Source: Fasciola hepatica
Lineage: Eukaryota; Platyhelminthes; Trematoda; Plagiorchiida; Fasciolidae
DNA: 64,000 nucleotides
Direction: 5' to 3'
NCBI GenBank assembly: GCA_948099385.1
Contig: CANUEZ040000047.1
Coordinates: forward strand, 28,972,501-29,036,500
Positions 48,440 to 59,256 of this stretch are shown here, piece after piece. The notes beneath the pieces are model-generated. The model did not search any database and was not told where the DNA came from. It saw nothing but the letters and a program-made list of their open reading frames with translations. The translations under genes were made by a program, and so were the position numbers. Positions within the stretch are counted from its first letter, which is position 1; every line of letters starts with the position of its first letter.

Positions 48440-50270
48440 GCCATATAGCGGTGCTTGGTGCTTGAGTCTCAGGAAGAATACGACGAAGCCCCACGAATTC
48501 TAGAACGCCGATTCGACAGGCCATACGTTATTGCCAGAGGATGCATCGATGAGCTGAATGAGGGCCCCGTGTAGAAGTACACAGAAACCGAGGCCTTGGT
48601 GAAATTGAAGGAATAGATGAAGGTGTGTTTGGCCACAATGAAGAGCCTTGGTTATCAAGCTGATTTGATTGTGTAGAGCTAGCTAGTATCGTGTCCTTTG
48701 CACTAAAGTCCCTAGGTGGTCAAGAAGTTACACAAGTCCGCCGAGCATGGGCATCGGAATACTTGCCTAAACTAAAGCCATTCTACCTAAAACAAAATGT
48801 AGAAGGTTGGGGCCATTTTCAAGAAGTGCCTGTTGCCAGCCTATAACGACTCCGACATCCGATTATTAATTAGACCTGACCTCAAATGACATATTGCTGC
48901 GGGAGGGCTTCTAGGATTGGTGATATTTGAACCAACTTCACGCCCACGTCATACTAATGCGGAGGCCTATGTAGATCATGTCACGGTCACCAAAGTGGAT
49001 ATAAGATTGGAGCGTACGTTCAACTTTGAATTCCTAGAAGCGGCTTGCATCAAACGGAGTATGACAGAAGATGACAAACAGGATTACGTCATGTGAACGC
49101 CCCACTGCGCTGAGTCAAATACTGTTATGAAATAGTCTTGTTATGAAAGCCCGGTGGGCCATGCTTGCTGGATAAAAAAGGTCTCACACTGGAGAGACTG
49201 CTGCTTCCCAAGAAGTGAATCGAGAGGGACCATGACTGCAAGGAAAATTACACTGCCATTGTCAACGAGTATATCATAAAAGATTACACCGGAACTGTAC
49301 CCGAATCAGAACAGAACTTGACTAGTACCATATGTCGCACCATCCGCACCATAGAGTATAAAAGCACGGAGACCAAAGGAAGGTTAGAGTTGTATTCGAC
49401 TGTACTGTAGAATACAACAAAACGTCCCTGAATAAGCAAATGCCGATAGAACCAGATCTAATCAACACTCCATGTGGAGTATTTCTGAGGTTTCGGTATT
49501 ACAGGTACAATCAGGTAGCATATATTGCAGCCAAGTTTCATCAGATGAAGGTGCCAGCAAACAATCTCCACTGTTTGAGGTTTGTCTGGTGGCCCGATGG
49601 TAATTTGAAAACTAGACCAAAAGTGCATCGCGTGACTTCTCATCCATTTGGTGCACCTTTGTCGCCTTCATGCAGTACCTCGTCCCTACAAAGCACCATC
49701 GATCGCTACCTGACTCCTGACGTCCCCGTTATGGCTGAACAGGCAAAACAGGCATTCTGGGTGAACGATTGGATATTGGGTGTATCTGCTCTCGAGAATG
49801 TAAGAAGAACAAGTCAAACTCTTGGCCAGATATTGTTAGCAAAGTACCACATGCAGTGAGAAATCTGACGAAGGCAGAATCTCAAAATCTGTACCTTGAT
49901 CAACAACTATTAGAATGAAGTGGACTTTTGTAGTGGAAGTGGAAAGCAGGTCCCACTGGTTTATAGTTAATGTCTCATCTTGGGAGGGAAAACTAACTCG
50001 ATGGAGTTTTGACTTACGTTGGTTCAATATGTGACCCATTGGGATCGATAGCCCCTAGTTTGTTAGAAGTCAGACCTTTCCTCCAGGATCTATATCAAAG
50101 AGGATCCATGTGGGACGAGGAGATATCCAGAGAAGAAGGTTTTCGTAGTAGTACCACGAAACGAGCGGTCACCGAGGTCCGTTACATATACCCTCAGCAC
50201 TGTGAGAGCATTACTGGATTAACCACGAGCATTCTGCAATTAAGAGCATAGTAATAAAGTGTAGAACTGC
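48440..50270 (+). pseudogene. BEL/Pao LTR retrotransposon remnant, gag-protease-RT (copy 1)
   Basis: At 48.46-48.66 kb ILERRFDRPYVIARGCIDEL and SLGYQADLI match the BEL gag-like domain. At 48.69-48.9 kb SEYLPKLKPFYLKQNVEGWG, QEVPVASL and IRLLI fit the BEL protease region. The RT follows at 49.2-50.25 kb: PKKRNERDH-like start, EYIIKDYTGTVPESEQ, PDLINTPCGVFLRFRYYRYN, motif A reduced to AYIAAKFHQM (catalytic Asp lost), LRFVWWPDG (diagnostic of BEL), FWVNDWILG (YVDD changed to WVND), then YVGSICDPLGSIAPSLLEV and PFLQDLYQRGSMWDE. Several stops, shifts and deletions. From about 49197 it is duplicated at 53437. Confidence 0.85.
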
Positions 50271-50549
50271 ACACCGGGGACCCAAATTCCCGACCACAGA
50301 CTCACTACCGGTGAACTACTTCACTTAACCACCGAACATATTCATGGATCATTCAGACCTATGATCGGATCTATCCGTTCACATTGGCACACGTATATTC
50401 CTTCGTTTTTCCAGGTACAACCATTCGTACTCCGACCTTCGTAATTCGTTTGTGTATTTTATCCGCAGAATATTTTTCTTATCCTGTGACCGCGAAAATC
50501 AATTCATATTAGCTAGAAACTTTCTTCGTTTACTGTTTGTACCGTAAAC

Positions 50550-50971
50550 ATGCTGCGCTACTTCTTCGTTTGCCTGATTGCTGAGTGGACCGTTTATGAC
50601 TGCAATGTTTGGGGTGATTCAACCGCCGTCATACGTGATGCAGCCAGGTACAGCATCGTAGCTACTCACACGGATGAGCCCAAACTAATCAGAATCGCCG
50701 AGGAAAGGTAGGACAAAAGCTCCCTGTGATTGGTTACCTTTTAGTCCACCAATTATTTTCTCTGATTCAACATATTTATACAAAACTCTTCTGCAATAGC
50801 ACTAACGTGCTATTCCGTAGCCTTGGTGTTTTTGCTACTTTGGTTTGCCTAGTTCCAGGTGGGAGCGATTCCAATGTGTCCTATCATTTCGGACATTGTG
50901 AATATCACAAATGTCCCCACTTACTGGATAATTTTCTGCACTGTTGTTCTTCATTGCTCACCTGCATGTAA
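50550..50971 (+). CDS. two-exon small secreted Cys-rich protein, unknown function (family H, copy 1)
   Basis: Exon 1 (50550-50707) starts at an ATG and reads MLRYFFVCLIAEWTVYDC, a short hydrophobic N-terminus that looks like a signal peptide, then NVWGDSTAVIRDAARYSIVA and THTDEPKLIRIAEE. It ends at a donor (AAAG followed by GTAGGA). A 113-bp GT-AG intron (50708-50820, acceptor TATTCCGTAG) joins in phase to exon 2 (50821-50971): LGVFATLVCLVPGG, GHCEYHKCPHLLDNFLHCCS and a C-terminal cysteine, then a stop. The spliced product is about 102 residues with eight or nine cysteines. Three copies in the window keep the frame and the splice acceptor, which supports a real gene. No family recognised. It lies just downstream of the BEL remnant and could be a host gene or a gene carried by the repeat. 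Confidence 0.55.
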
Positions 50972-50983
50972 ATCATTTGCCTT

Positions 50984-50986
<3 letters not shown>

Positions 50987-51034
<48 letters not shown>
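50987..51034. repeat. (AT)n microsatellite
   Basis: 48-bp AT tract between gene H copy 1 and element T2. Its duplicate at 55226 was the target of the PLE insertion. Confidence 0.98.
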
Positions 51035-51036
<2 letters not shown>

Positions 51037-51325
51037 CATCCAAATTTGACTGTTTACTAAAGCTGAATATATCAGTTTATAATTAGCGTTGGTAAGATCA
51101 GATAATGTGTGCAAACGAAGCTTACGTCAAAAGCGATTAACACTCGATCCCTGTTACGAGACACCTAGTTGAATCTAATCAGCTCATTTTTCCAAGCTAT
51201 TCCTGGCATAATAATTGGAAGTGTCTACTAGGTGAAAATGTAAGCTAACGGTGGAAATGGAAATTTTATATATTACTGCATAAAAATAGGTATGGGAAAT
51301 GATAATGAGGAATAAGTAGATAATC

Positions 51326-51658
51326 TCAATTTCCGCTTCTCACATGGTGCCAAAAATGACTTCCATCAGCCTGCTTGCACAACAACATCTTTGTCAGGCG
51401 TTCGCTTGAGCTCCCACTGATGTTGCCTCCGATATGTCTTGAATTTCCCCACCAATCATGTTTTATTTCAAAGACCGCTTTTGCTTCTTCAGGCGACCCC
51501 GGAGAAAGAAGTCCATCGGAGACCTTTGGGCCATTAGTTGATGCTATTTTTGCCAATCCATTCTCCTGGGAAAAACCCATCCACTCATACACACGCACGT
51601 CCGGCGGTGTGTAGAGGCACTCCATGGCTGTGAAACCAAGTAGGGCTTCAGTCGTCAA
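51326..51658 (-). CDS. terminal exon inside element T2, unknown protein
   Basis: Open frame of 110 residues on the minus strand, preceded by an acceptor-like TTATTTATTCCCTAG. It reads TTEALLGFTAMECLYTPPDV, a VYEWMGFSQENGLAKI stretch, NGPKVSDGLLSPGSPEEAK, AVFEIKH and ends MLLCKQADGSHFWHHVRSGN before the stop. The C-terminus and TEALLGF block are shared with T1 and T3. A motif of the type PEEAKAVFEIKH suggests a helical segment, but no known domain is recognised. Coding status is uncertain: it may be the last exon of a gene carried by T. Confidence 0.45.
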   Translation of the reverse strand: MTTEALLGFTAMECLYTPPDVRVYEWMGFSQENGLAKIASTNGPKVSDGLLSPGSPEEAKAVFEIKHDWWGNSRHIGGNISGSSSERLTKMLLCKQADGSHFWHHVRSGN

Positions 51659-52060
51659 TGGTGAGCTCTTTCAGCCTAGGGAATAAATAATCCCGCAAAA
51701 ATGTCATGCACATACAGAAATTAGTACCAGGAAGCTAACAATTGCTAATAATATCCAAGCAATATTTTCGCCACAATATGCCGAGTATTGTACATAATAC
51801 AACAACCAGGTTTAGCCCGTTGTTAGACTGGTGATGTTGATTTTACTAAGTGAGCATTTAGCACTCATGCAAAGCTACATGAACCTTGTTAGGGTGAGCG
51901 CCGTTGAGTGGACAGTCCATAAGATGGATGTAATATATCAAGCCGGATCATTACATTCGATTATTTCTCTTGTGTCCGACTACCACGACATCCATACACC
52001 CAGTGATCATAGTTAGGCAGGAAGGTACGACTACATATCATGACAATTGAGTCTTTTGTA

Positions 52061-52092
52061 TTCAAGTCAATTCAAGTCAAGACAAGTCAAGC
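52061..52092. repeat. (CAAGT)n pentanucleotide repeat, unit 1
   Basis: Imperfect TTCAAGTCAA units inside T2; expanded to seven or eight CAAGT units at 59221-59256 in the duplicate, so it is length-variable. Confidence 0.85.
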
Positions 52093-53436
52093 CATTAGTA
52101 TATGTATGCATCCGACTGGGTAGATTTTCAACATTTACACCATATCTGTGGATGTAGAAAAGCGGATTCGGGAAATACGTACAAACTGTGGTGAAGTTTA
52201 TCCAAGTAAACAGCTCTATAGGTGTTTGGTGAATTTCACTGAATCAGCAAGTATACGAGCATGATACGGCAAAACAGAATTGCGAAATGCAGAATTGCGA
52301 GTAAACGAATCTTTCAATTTTAATTGCACACATCCTAATGTTACCATTATTTTTACCTCTTCTCCTACATTGTCAGGCCGATTATCACTTTGATTTCTTA
52401 GTTAGATTGCTGCTGATAAGCAGCAATGAGAGAACCGTTACAATTCAATAATCCTTAACGGGTATTCAAACTGAGCAAGTTTCAATAACCCCTTTCAAAT
52501 TCATAAAGTGAAATTGAACATACGAGATGAAAACGCAAACGGGTTGGTGATAAAAGCCGTTCTAACAAATGAGATGCTACTGATCAGATTCTTCATAAGA
52601 GCCCATTCAATCCGGTGTTTTTTATAAAAGACGCTACTGAAATGACCAACATGGCCAGTTCATTAACAATGAACAAGTTCAATTTGGCCTATATACCGCT
52701 AACGATCCACTCCATTTACAAATGAAGCTTTATCCTATCACTCTGTAGTTGAAATAGCACCTTTGCACGCACCTATAATTTGCTAGTTCCATTGTCGCTC
52801 ACCGTTTTCTCAAGTGGACAATGCCATGCAAATTTTCTCGCGAGAATTCAGAAAATGTCAAAATCTAACTACTGCTGCCTTTGTAAGTAGTTATATTTAA
52901 AACTCCAAGCTCCAAGGATGTACCAGATGTCGAAGAAATCACTGTACGTTTCAACTGATATTTCAAAGAAATGGGGGTCTACTAATCAAGTACCACAAAG
53001 TTCTGCCCAAACCATAACCAGAGGACTGTAAACAGCTCTTCTGGGATTAACCTCCGTCAGCTTCACACAAGATCAAACACGTGGGTAAACCACAGTTCCA
53101 TTGATGCAAAGCTGAATACCCAGCCCATGGGGGTACACAAAGCATTTTCTTGTCTTGTATTGAACACCGCACGTTCTGTGAACAAAATGGACCTGTTTGA
53201 TACCCATGCTTTCTAAAAACCAAAGACAGAATGCCGTTTGCTTCGGTAGATTATCGTTGTTTAACTTTTACGCGTTCCTTTGAAAGTAAGAACGAAATTT
53301 ACCTGCTTTCGAAATATTCAAAGCTGACATATGCTATGCATGGAAATCACTGCACGATGTCCCTCCGCCTGTTAATCCACTGTGTCGGAGGATGTCCTCC
53401 GAAAAAGATCCCTCCAGCAATGACTTCAATCACACT

Positions 53437-54490
53437 GCTGCTTCCCAAGAAGCGAAACGAAAGGGACCATGAGTGTAAGGAAAACTACACTAGAATGGTT
53501 AACGAGTATATCATAAAAGATTACACCGGAACTGTACCCGAATCAGAACAGAACTTGACTAGTACCATATGTCGCACCATCCGCACCATAGAGTATAAAA
53601 GCACGGAGACCAAAGGAAGGTTAGAGTTGTATTCGACTGTACTGTAGAATACAACAAAACGTCCCTGAATAAGCAAATGCCGATAGAACCAGATCTAATC
53701 AACACTCCATGTGGAGTATTTCTGAGGTTTCGGTATTACAGGTACAATCAGGTAGCATATATTGCAGCCAAGTTTCATCAGATGAAGGTGCCAGCAAACA
53801 ATCTCCACTGTTTGAGGTTTGTCTGGTGGCCCGATGGTAATTTGAAAACTAGACCAAAAGTGCATCGCGTGACTTCTCATCCATTTGGTGCACCTTTGTC
53901 GCCTTCATGCAGTACCTCGTCCCTACAAAGCACCATCGATCGCTACCTGACTCCTGACGTCCCCGTTATGGCTGAACAGGCAAAACAGGCATTCTGGGTG
54001 AACGATTGGATATTGGGTGTATCCGCTCTCGAGAATGTAAGAAGAACAAGTCAAACTCTTGGCCAGATATTGTTAGCAAAGTACCACATGCAGTGAGAAA
54101 TCTGACGAAGGCAGAATCTCAAAATCTGTACCTTGATCAACAACTATTAGAATGAAGTGGACTTTTGTAGTGGAAGTGGAAAGCAGGTCCCACTGGTTTA
54201 TAGTTAATGTCTCATCTTGGGAGGGAAAACTAACTCGATGGAGTTTGTTGACCTACGTTGGTTCACTATATGACCCATTGGGATCGGTAGTCCCTAGTTT
54301 GTTAGCAGTCAGACCTTTCCTCCAGGATCTATATCAAAGAGGATCCATGTGGGACGAGGAGATATCCAGAGAGGAAGGTTTTCGTAGTAGTACCACGAAA
54401 CGAGCGGTCACCGAGGTCCGTTACATATACCCTCAGCACTGTGAGAGCATTACTGGATTAACCACGAGCATTCTGCAATTAAGAGCATAG
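53437..54490 (+). pseudogene. BEL/Pao RT remnant (copy 2)
   Basis: Duplicate of 49197-50251 with the same content: PKKRNERDHECKENYTRMV, EYIIKDYTGTVPESEQ, PDLINTPCGVFLRFRYY, LRFVWWPDG, FWVNDWILG and, from 54152, a frame with FVVEVESRSHWFIVN, LLTYVGSLYDPLGSVVPSLL and FLQDLYQRGSMWDEE. Gag and protease parts seen in copy 1 are absent because they lie outside the duplicated unit. Catalytic residues are lost as in copy 1, showing the element was dead before duplication. The 138-residue frame starting at 53231 joins antisense T sequence to BEL and is an artefact of the junction. Confidence 0.85.
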
Positions 54491-54788
54491 TAATAAAGTG
54501 TAGAACTGCACACCGGGGACCCAAATTCCCGACCACAGACTCACTACCAGTGAACTACTTCACTTAACCACCGAACATATTCATGGATCATTCAGACCTA
54601 TGATCGGATCTATCCGTTCACATTGGCACACGTATATTCCTTCGTTTTTCCAGGTACAACCATTCGTACTCCGACCTTCGTAATTCGTTTGTGTATTTTA
54701 TCCGCAGAATATTTTTCTTATCCTGTGACCGCAAAAATCAATTCATATTAGCTAGAAACTTTCTTCGTTTACTGTTTGTACCGTAAAC

Positions 54789-55192
54789 ATGCTGCGCTAC
54801 TTCTTCGTTTGCCTGATTGCTGAGTGGACCGTTTATGACTGCAATGTTTGGGGTGATTCAACCGCCGTCACACGTGATGCAGCCAGGTACAACATCGTGG
54901 CTACTCACACGGATGAGCCCAACCTAATCAGAATCGCCGAGGAAAGGTAGGACAAAAGCTCCCTGTGATTGGTTACCTTTTAGTCCACCAATTATTTTCT
55001 CTGATTCAACATATTTATACAAAACTCTTCTGCAATAGCACTAACGTGCTATTCCGTAGCCTTGGTGTTTTTGCTACTTTGGTTTGCCTAGTTCCGGGTG
55101 GGAGCGATTCCAATGTGTCCTATCATTTCGGGCATTGTGAATACCACAAATGTCCCGACTTACTGGATAAATTTCAGCAATGTTGTTCTTGA
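54789..55192 (+). CDS. two-exon small secreted Cys-rich protein, unknown function (family H, copy 2)
   Basis: Duplicate of 50550-50971. Exon 1 is 54789-54946, the intron 54947-55059 (113 bp, GT-AG), exon 2 55060-55192. The product is about 96 residues and ends in KFQQCCS because a new stop removes the last few residues of copy 1. Other changes from copy 1 include I to T and S to N in exon 1 and K to N before LIRIAEE. Signal-like N-terminus, the splice sites and the paired CC are unchanged. Function unknown. The AT tract and the PLE insertion lie just downstream, so its 3' flank now differs from that of copy 1. Confidence 0.55.
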
Positions 55193-55222
55193 ATGCTCAC
55201 CTGCATGCAAATCATTTGCCTT

Positions 55223-55225
<3 letters not shown>

Positions 55226-55277
<52 letters not shown>
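55226..55277. repeat. (AT)n microsatellite, left side of the PLE insertion
   Basis: 52-bp AT tract; the PLE starts at its right edge and a 37-bp AT tract resumes at 58161. Confidence 0.98.
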
Positions 55278-55283
<6 letters not shown>

Positions 55284-55428
55284 CAGATTTACTCACTCTC
55301 TGCTATCTTTAGCTGCACATATACCCTCTTTTACCCAATACTATATATGTCAATGCCTGAAGTGATGTATCGAAAAGAAATTTCTTCGTGTTACAAGTTT
55401 TTTCATGAATCAATGGGCGTATTCTATG
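55275..55428 (+). repeat. 5' pseudo-LTR of the PLE
   Basis: Runs from ATTTGTTGCAGATTTACTC to GGGCGTATTCTAT; matches 58005-58157 in direct orientation with about three differences over 153 bp. Direct terminal repeats of this kind are typical of Penelope-like elements. Confidence 0.9.
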
Positions 55429-55434
55429 ATTTAA

Positions 55435-57829
55435 AACACTGCGAACAGCCGGATTAAAGACCTCAATAAGTATTTGAAGTTTACCGCCAGGTTCGCTGAG
55501 ACGAAACAAACAATCGAGTTTATTGAGGAATGTGTCCGCAACAATCGGTACCCTAAAACCTACTGGAAAGCACTGCGCAGGTGCCATGTTGTACCCAATG
55601 TCCGATTGCTCGGACGTCATGCGCTCAATCAACTTGACGCGGCCAAATCCAGTTTAGACGAAATAAAGCGGCTGGTGAATAGATACGAAAAGAACGTTGC
55701 AGAACTACCCGAAGGTCATCGAAAATAATTTTGGGATATTGTGCACTCAGTTTGTCGAAAAGCTCGGGAAAAAAGGCGAGGGAAGTTCCTCAGCAGCTTG
55801 AAAACAAGAGTACCACCGTCCAGGTTACCGGAAGATCCTGAAAGGTATGTCCACAATCATTCTTCTGTGACGCTTAGTAAATTACAATATGAGGCTTTAT
55901 CTCTCGGACCTAAGTTTTGTGCAACTCAACCATGTTATCATCAGGTGGAAATTGAAACTCAGTTTGAAAGTCTAATGAGCCAATTGTACGACCTGGTACC
56001 AACATCATCTGACTCAGTTGACGGCCTGAAAACATCACTTGTTTATGAATGTCAAAAGTATCACGCTACTAGATCTCCGTTGAACGGAATATTAACTAAG
56101 CAACATCGAGAAGCGGTCCAAGAACTAGTGAATAATCAAGATTTACTACTATCGAAACCGGACAAAGGTGCTGGATGGGTTGTACTAGATCGAAGCGTCC
56201 AGTACAGAAAAATGATGACTATTTTATCTGATGAGAGCAAGTTCATTTACCACCCGGGTGAGAAAGACAAAACACAAGAAGCCGAGACTAAGCTGACAGA
56301 GATCTTGAAGCAGCTTAAGTCAGAAAACACTATTTCCAAAACGCTGTACGACAAGCTTGTGCCCTGCGGCTCACAACCACCTAGACTCTATGGGTTACCA
56401 AAAGTACACAAACCAAATGTACCCCTAAGACCGGTGATTGACATGAGCACCTCAGCCTATCACGCCACAGCTCAGTGGATTGCAGAAATTCTTGAACCTG
56501 TGCGCAAGTCACTAGCGAAGTATAGTGTGAAAGATTCGTTCTCTTTTGTGGAGATGATAAAACATCAGGACCTGTCTGAACGGACTATGCTTTCCCTAGA
56601 TGCTGAATCCCTATTCACAAACGTTCCGTTGATCGAGGCAGTAGAATTCATCTGTCAGTACTTGACCGATAATGATATCAAACTCGACATTCCTGTGGCC
56701 AAGCTAAAAGAATTAATTCTTAGATGTACATGGAATATACAATTTCTGTACAGCGGAAAATACTACAGGCAGAAAGACGGGGTAGCAATGGGACCACCAC
56801 TTGGACCCCTTCTGGCGGATATATTCTTAGCTAAACTAGAAAGTGGACCACTAAGTAGCACCATCGACAGTCTATATATGTACACCAGATACATGGACGA
56901 CACTTTCATAATTTGCGACTCAAAAAAAAGACATTACCGAACTACTGCGAACATTCAACAACGCCCACGCAATGACCACATTTACAGTGGAAGTAGAGAC
57001 GGACAATTTCCTCGCCTTTCTTGATGTGGGATTGCGTAGAATGGAGGAAGGATATATAGAAAGGAGAGTGTAACGGAAATGTACATGGTTGGGGCAATAC
57101 ACACATTTCCTAAGTTTTGTCCCCCTACGATACAAAAGAAACCTTGTGAGCTGTCTTACCTACAGAGCAAGAAACATCTGTAGTCCTGACACGATGGCCC
57201 AAGAACTCGAACACATACGCGGTACATTATTAAAAAACGGCTATCCAGAACCGTTTATTCGTCAACATATGGGAGAGAGGAGATACAAAATGAAAGTTCA
57301 AATGGCCAAGAAAAAGGATATTTTTCTAACTGTCCCGTTCAAAGGTGACAAAACCTTAGAAATACTAGAACTGCGCATATCCAAGACCCTCGGGAAGTCT
57401 TTCCCCGCTGCACATGTCCGAATCTTAACAAATACGAAGCCTTTCATTGTTCAACAATCCAAGGACAGGTTGCCTCATCAGTCTCAATCTTTTGTTCTAT
57501 ATCAGTTTACGTGTTCTTGTAGTGCACAGTAAATTGGACATACGACGAGACGCCTGTCGAAGAGGATATCAGAACACGTCCCGGCTTCTTTACGCAAAGG
57601 TACAGTCCGGACTATCAATAACGCAATCCTGCAACATCTGGTGGATAGCGGACACCAAATCGACACGGTGACAGCTTTTAGACCAGTCCTGACAACTCCC
57701 AGAGTTCACGCGAAAGGATTACGCAGGCGGTTGCTGATGACGTCAGAAGCCATAGCAATTCGACTATTTAAGCCGGATTTGTGTAAGCAACGTAAACTCG
57801 TGCAACAGTTGTTGTTGCCGTGGCCGTAA
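55435..57829 (+). pseudogene. Penelope-like reverse transcriptase with GIY-YIG endonuclease
   Basis: PLE enzyme that would nick the target and copy its RNA at the site. Frame 1 is open from 55435 (no ATG seen at the start) to a stop at 55726, then 55741-57024. In the 427-residue section: LSKPDKGAGWVVLD at 137-150, PPRLYGLPKVHKP at 213-225, MLSLDAESLFTNVP (motif A) at 283-296, RQKDGVAMGPPLGPLLADIF (motif B) at 343-362 and YTRYMDDTFII (catalytic) at 381-391. An extra A near 56925 shifts the frame. The continuation has TDNFLAFLDVGL, a stop at 57071, then LRYKRNLVSCLTYRARN. The GIY-YIG domain begins YQFTCSCSAQ; a TAA at 57530 replaces the Tyr before IGHTTRRLSKRISEH. It continues LQHLVDSGHQID and PDLCKQRK to 57829. 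Confidence 0.93.
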
Positions 57830-58004
57830 CACGTGATTTTCTTATGGTTCCCTTGTACCAATTCTCCCCAGCCCCACACCTCTTTTTCACACCTTTGTTT
57901 TTCGCACCTGCCTTTTCACGCCATTTGGTTGCACATTTCACACTTATTGTCGTTCACACAACGAACAAGATTCATCAAGTTGAAGCATGTTGTCGAGTTA
58001 CCGG

Positions 58005-58157
58005 ATTTGTTGCACATTTACTCACTCTCTGCTATCTTTAGCTGCACATATACCCTCTTTTACCCAGTACTATATATGTCAATGCCTGAAGTGATGTATC
58101 GAAAAGAAATTTCTTCGTGTTACAAGTTTTTTCATGAATCGATGGGCGTATTCTATA
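58005..58157 (+). repeat. 3' pseudo-LTR of the PLE
   Basis: Direct copy of 55275-55428. Preceded by an untranslated stretch after the stop at 57829. Confidence 0.9.

Positions 58158-58160
<3 letters not shown>

Positions 58161-58197
<37 letters not shown>
58161..58197. repeat. (AT)n microsatellite, right side of the PLE insertion
   Basis: 37-bp AT tract, the remainder of the target microsatellite. Confidence 0.98.
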
Positions 58198-58199
<2 letters not shown>

Positions 58200-58489
58200 C
58201 CTTCCAAATGTGACTGTTTAGTAAAGCTGAATATATCAGTTTATAATTAGTGTTGGTAAGATCCGTTAATGTGTGCAAACGAAGCTTACGTCAAAAGCGA
58301 TTAACACTCGATCCCTGCTACGAGACACTTAGTTGAATCTAATCAGCTCATTTTTCCAAGCTATTCCTGGCATAATAATTGGAAGTGTCTACTAGGTGAA
58401 AATGTAAGCTAACGGTGGAAATGGAAATTTTATATATTACTGCATAAAAATAGGTATGGGAAATGATAATGAGGAATAAGTAGATAATC

Positions 58490-58790
58490 TCAATTTCCGC
58501 TTCTCACATGGTGCCAAAAATGATTTCCATCAGCCGTCTTGCACAACAACATCTTTTTCAGGCGGTTCGCTTGGACTCTCACTGATGTTGCCTCCGATAT
58601 GTCTTGCATTGCCCCATGTTTTATTTCAAAGACCGCTTTTGCTTCTTCAGGCGACCCCGGAGAAAGAAGTCCATCGGAGACCTTTGGGCCATTAGTTGGT
58701 ACTATTTTTGCCGATCCATTCTCCTGGGAAAGATCCATTCACACATACACACAAACGTCCGGCAGTATCTAGAGGCACTCCATGGCTGAG
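58490..58790 (-). pseudogene. terminal exon inside element T3, unknown protein
   Basis: Same exon as 51326-51658. A stop interrupts the frame just after the AMECL block and another precedes MDLSQENGSAKI. From there it is open through NGPKVSDGLLSPGSPEEAK, AVFEIKHG, SEATSVRVQANRLKKMLL to FWHHVRSGN and the stop at 58490. The HDWWGN region of T2 is replaced by a shorter stretch. The strongly similar C-terminus in all three T copies is the best evidence that this was coding. Confidence 0.5.
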
Positions 58791-59220
58791 AAACCAAGCA
58801 GGGCTTTAGTCATCGATGGTGAGCCTTTTCAGCCTAGGAAATAAATAATCCCGCAAAAATGTCATGCACATACAGAAATTAGTACCAGGAAGCTAACAAT
58901 TGCTAATAATATCCAAGCAATATTTTCGCCACAATATGCCGAGTATTGTACATAATACAACAACCAGGTTTAGCCCGTTGTTAGACTGGTGATGTTGATT
59001 TTACTAAGTGAGCATTTAGCACTCATGCAAAGCTACATGAACCTTGTTAGGGTGAGCGCCGTTGAGTGGACAGTCCATAAGATGGATGTAATATATCAAG
59101 CCGGATCATTGCATTGGATTATTTCTCTTGTGTCCGACTACCGCGACATCCATACACCCAGTGATCATAGTTAGGCAGGAAGGTACGACTACATATCATG
59201 ACAAGTGAGGCTATTTTATT

Positions 59221-59256
59221 CAAGTCAAGTCAAGTCAAGCCAAGTCAAGTCAAGTC
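59221..59256. repeat. (CAAGT)n pentanucleotide repeat, unit 2
   Basis: Seven or eight CAAGT-type units with one CAAGC variant; expanded compared with 52061-52092. Confidence 0.95.

Larger units (their letters stand above)
51086..53427 (-). mobile_element. TIR-bounded element T, copy 2 (one end missing)
   Basis: Starts with the terminal repeat (51086-51215: CGTTGGTAAGATCAGATAAT) and then carries the T interior in inverted orientation relative to T1: terminal exon (51326-51690), a long insert or intron (51.7-52.95 kb), the segment matching 35250-35508 (52.92-53.22 kb) and the one matching 35040-35250 (53.23-53.427 kb). The far inverted repeat is absent because the second duplication unit begins at 53437. 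The insert between the shared blocks is about 1.2 kb here against about 75 bp in T1. Confidence 0.7.
49197..53436. repeat. segmental duplication, unit 1 (about 4.24 kb)
   Basis: Unit 1 runs from CTGCTGCTTCCCAAGAAG at about 49197 to the point where unit 2 starts with the same bases at about 53437. The offset between the copies is 4237-4239 bp over BEL and gene H, equal to the unit length, as expected for a tandem duplication. The BEL part is nearly identical; the 139-residue frames at 49440 and 53677 translate identically. Confidence 0.85.
55275..58160 (+). mobile_element. Penelope-like element, nearly complete, with pseudo-LTRs (PLE copy 1)
   Basis: About 2.9 kb inserted within an AT microsatellite. 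It has direct repeats at both ends (55275-55428 and 58005-58157), an RT with all PLE blocks and a C-terminal GIY-YIG domain. Comparison with the uninterrupted unit 1 (AT tract at 50987-51034) gives the empty-site structure. It is the youngest element in the window: the terminal repeats differ at only about three positions and the coding region carries just three in-frame stops (55726, 57071, 57530) and one frameshift at an A run near 56925. Confidence 0.9.

Noticed and set aside
53231..53647. 138-residue plus-strand open frame
   Set aside because: Its first part is antisense T element and its second part is BEL RT; it spans the duplication junction at 53437, so it is a chance fusion.
55098..55457. 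119-residue frame containing a long IYIYIY run
   Set aside because: The run is the translation of the AT microsatellite joining gene H exon 2 sequence in another frame to the PLE terminal repeat.
58005..58157. Hammerhead ribozyme in the PLE pseudo-LTR
   Set aside because: Many PLE terminal repeats carry minimal hammerheads, so I looked for CTGANGA...GAAA on both strands. The closest is CTGAAGTGATGTATCGAAA, which lacks the required C and A core positions. Not supported.
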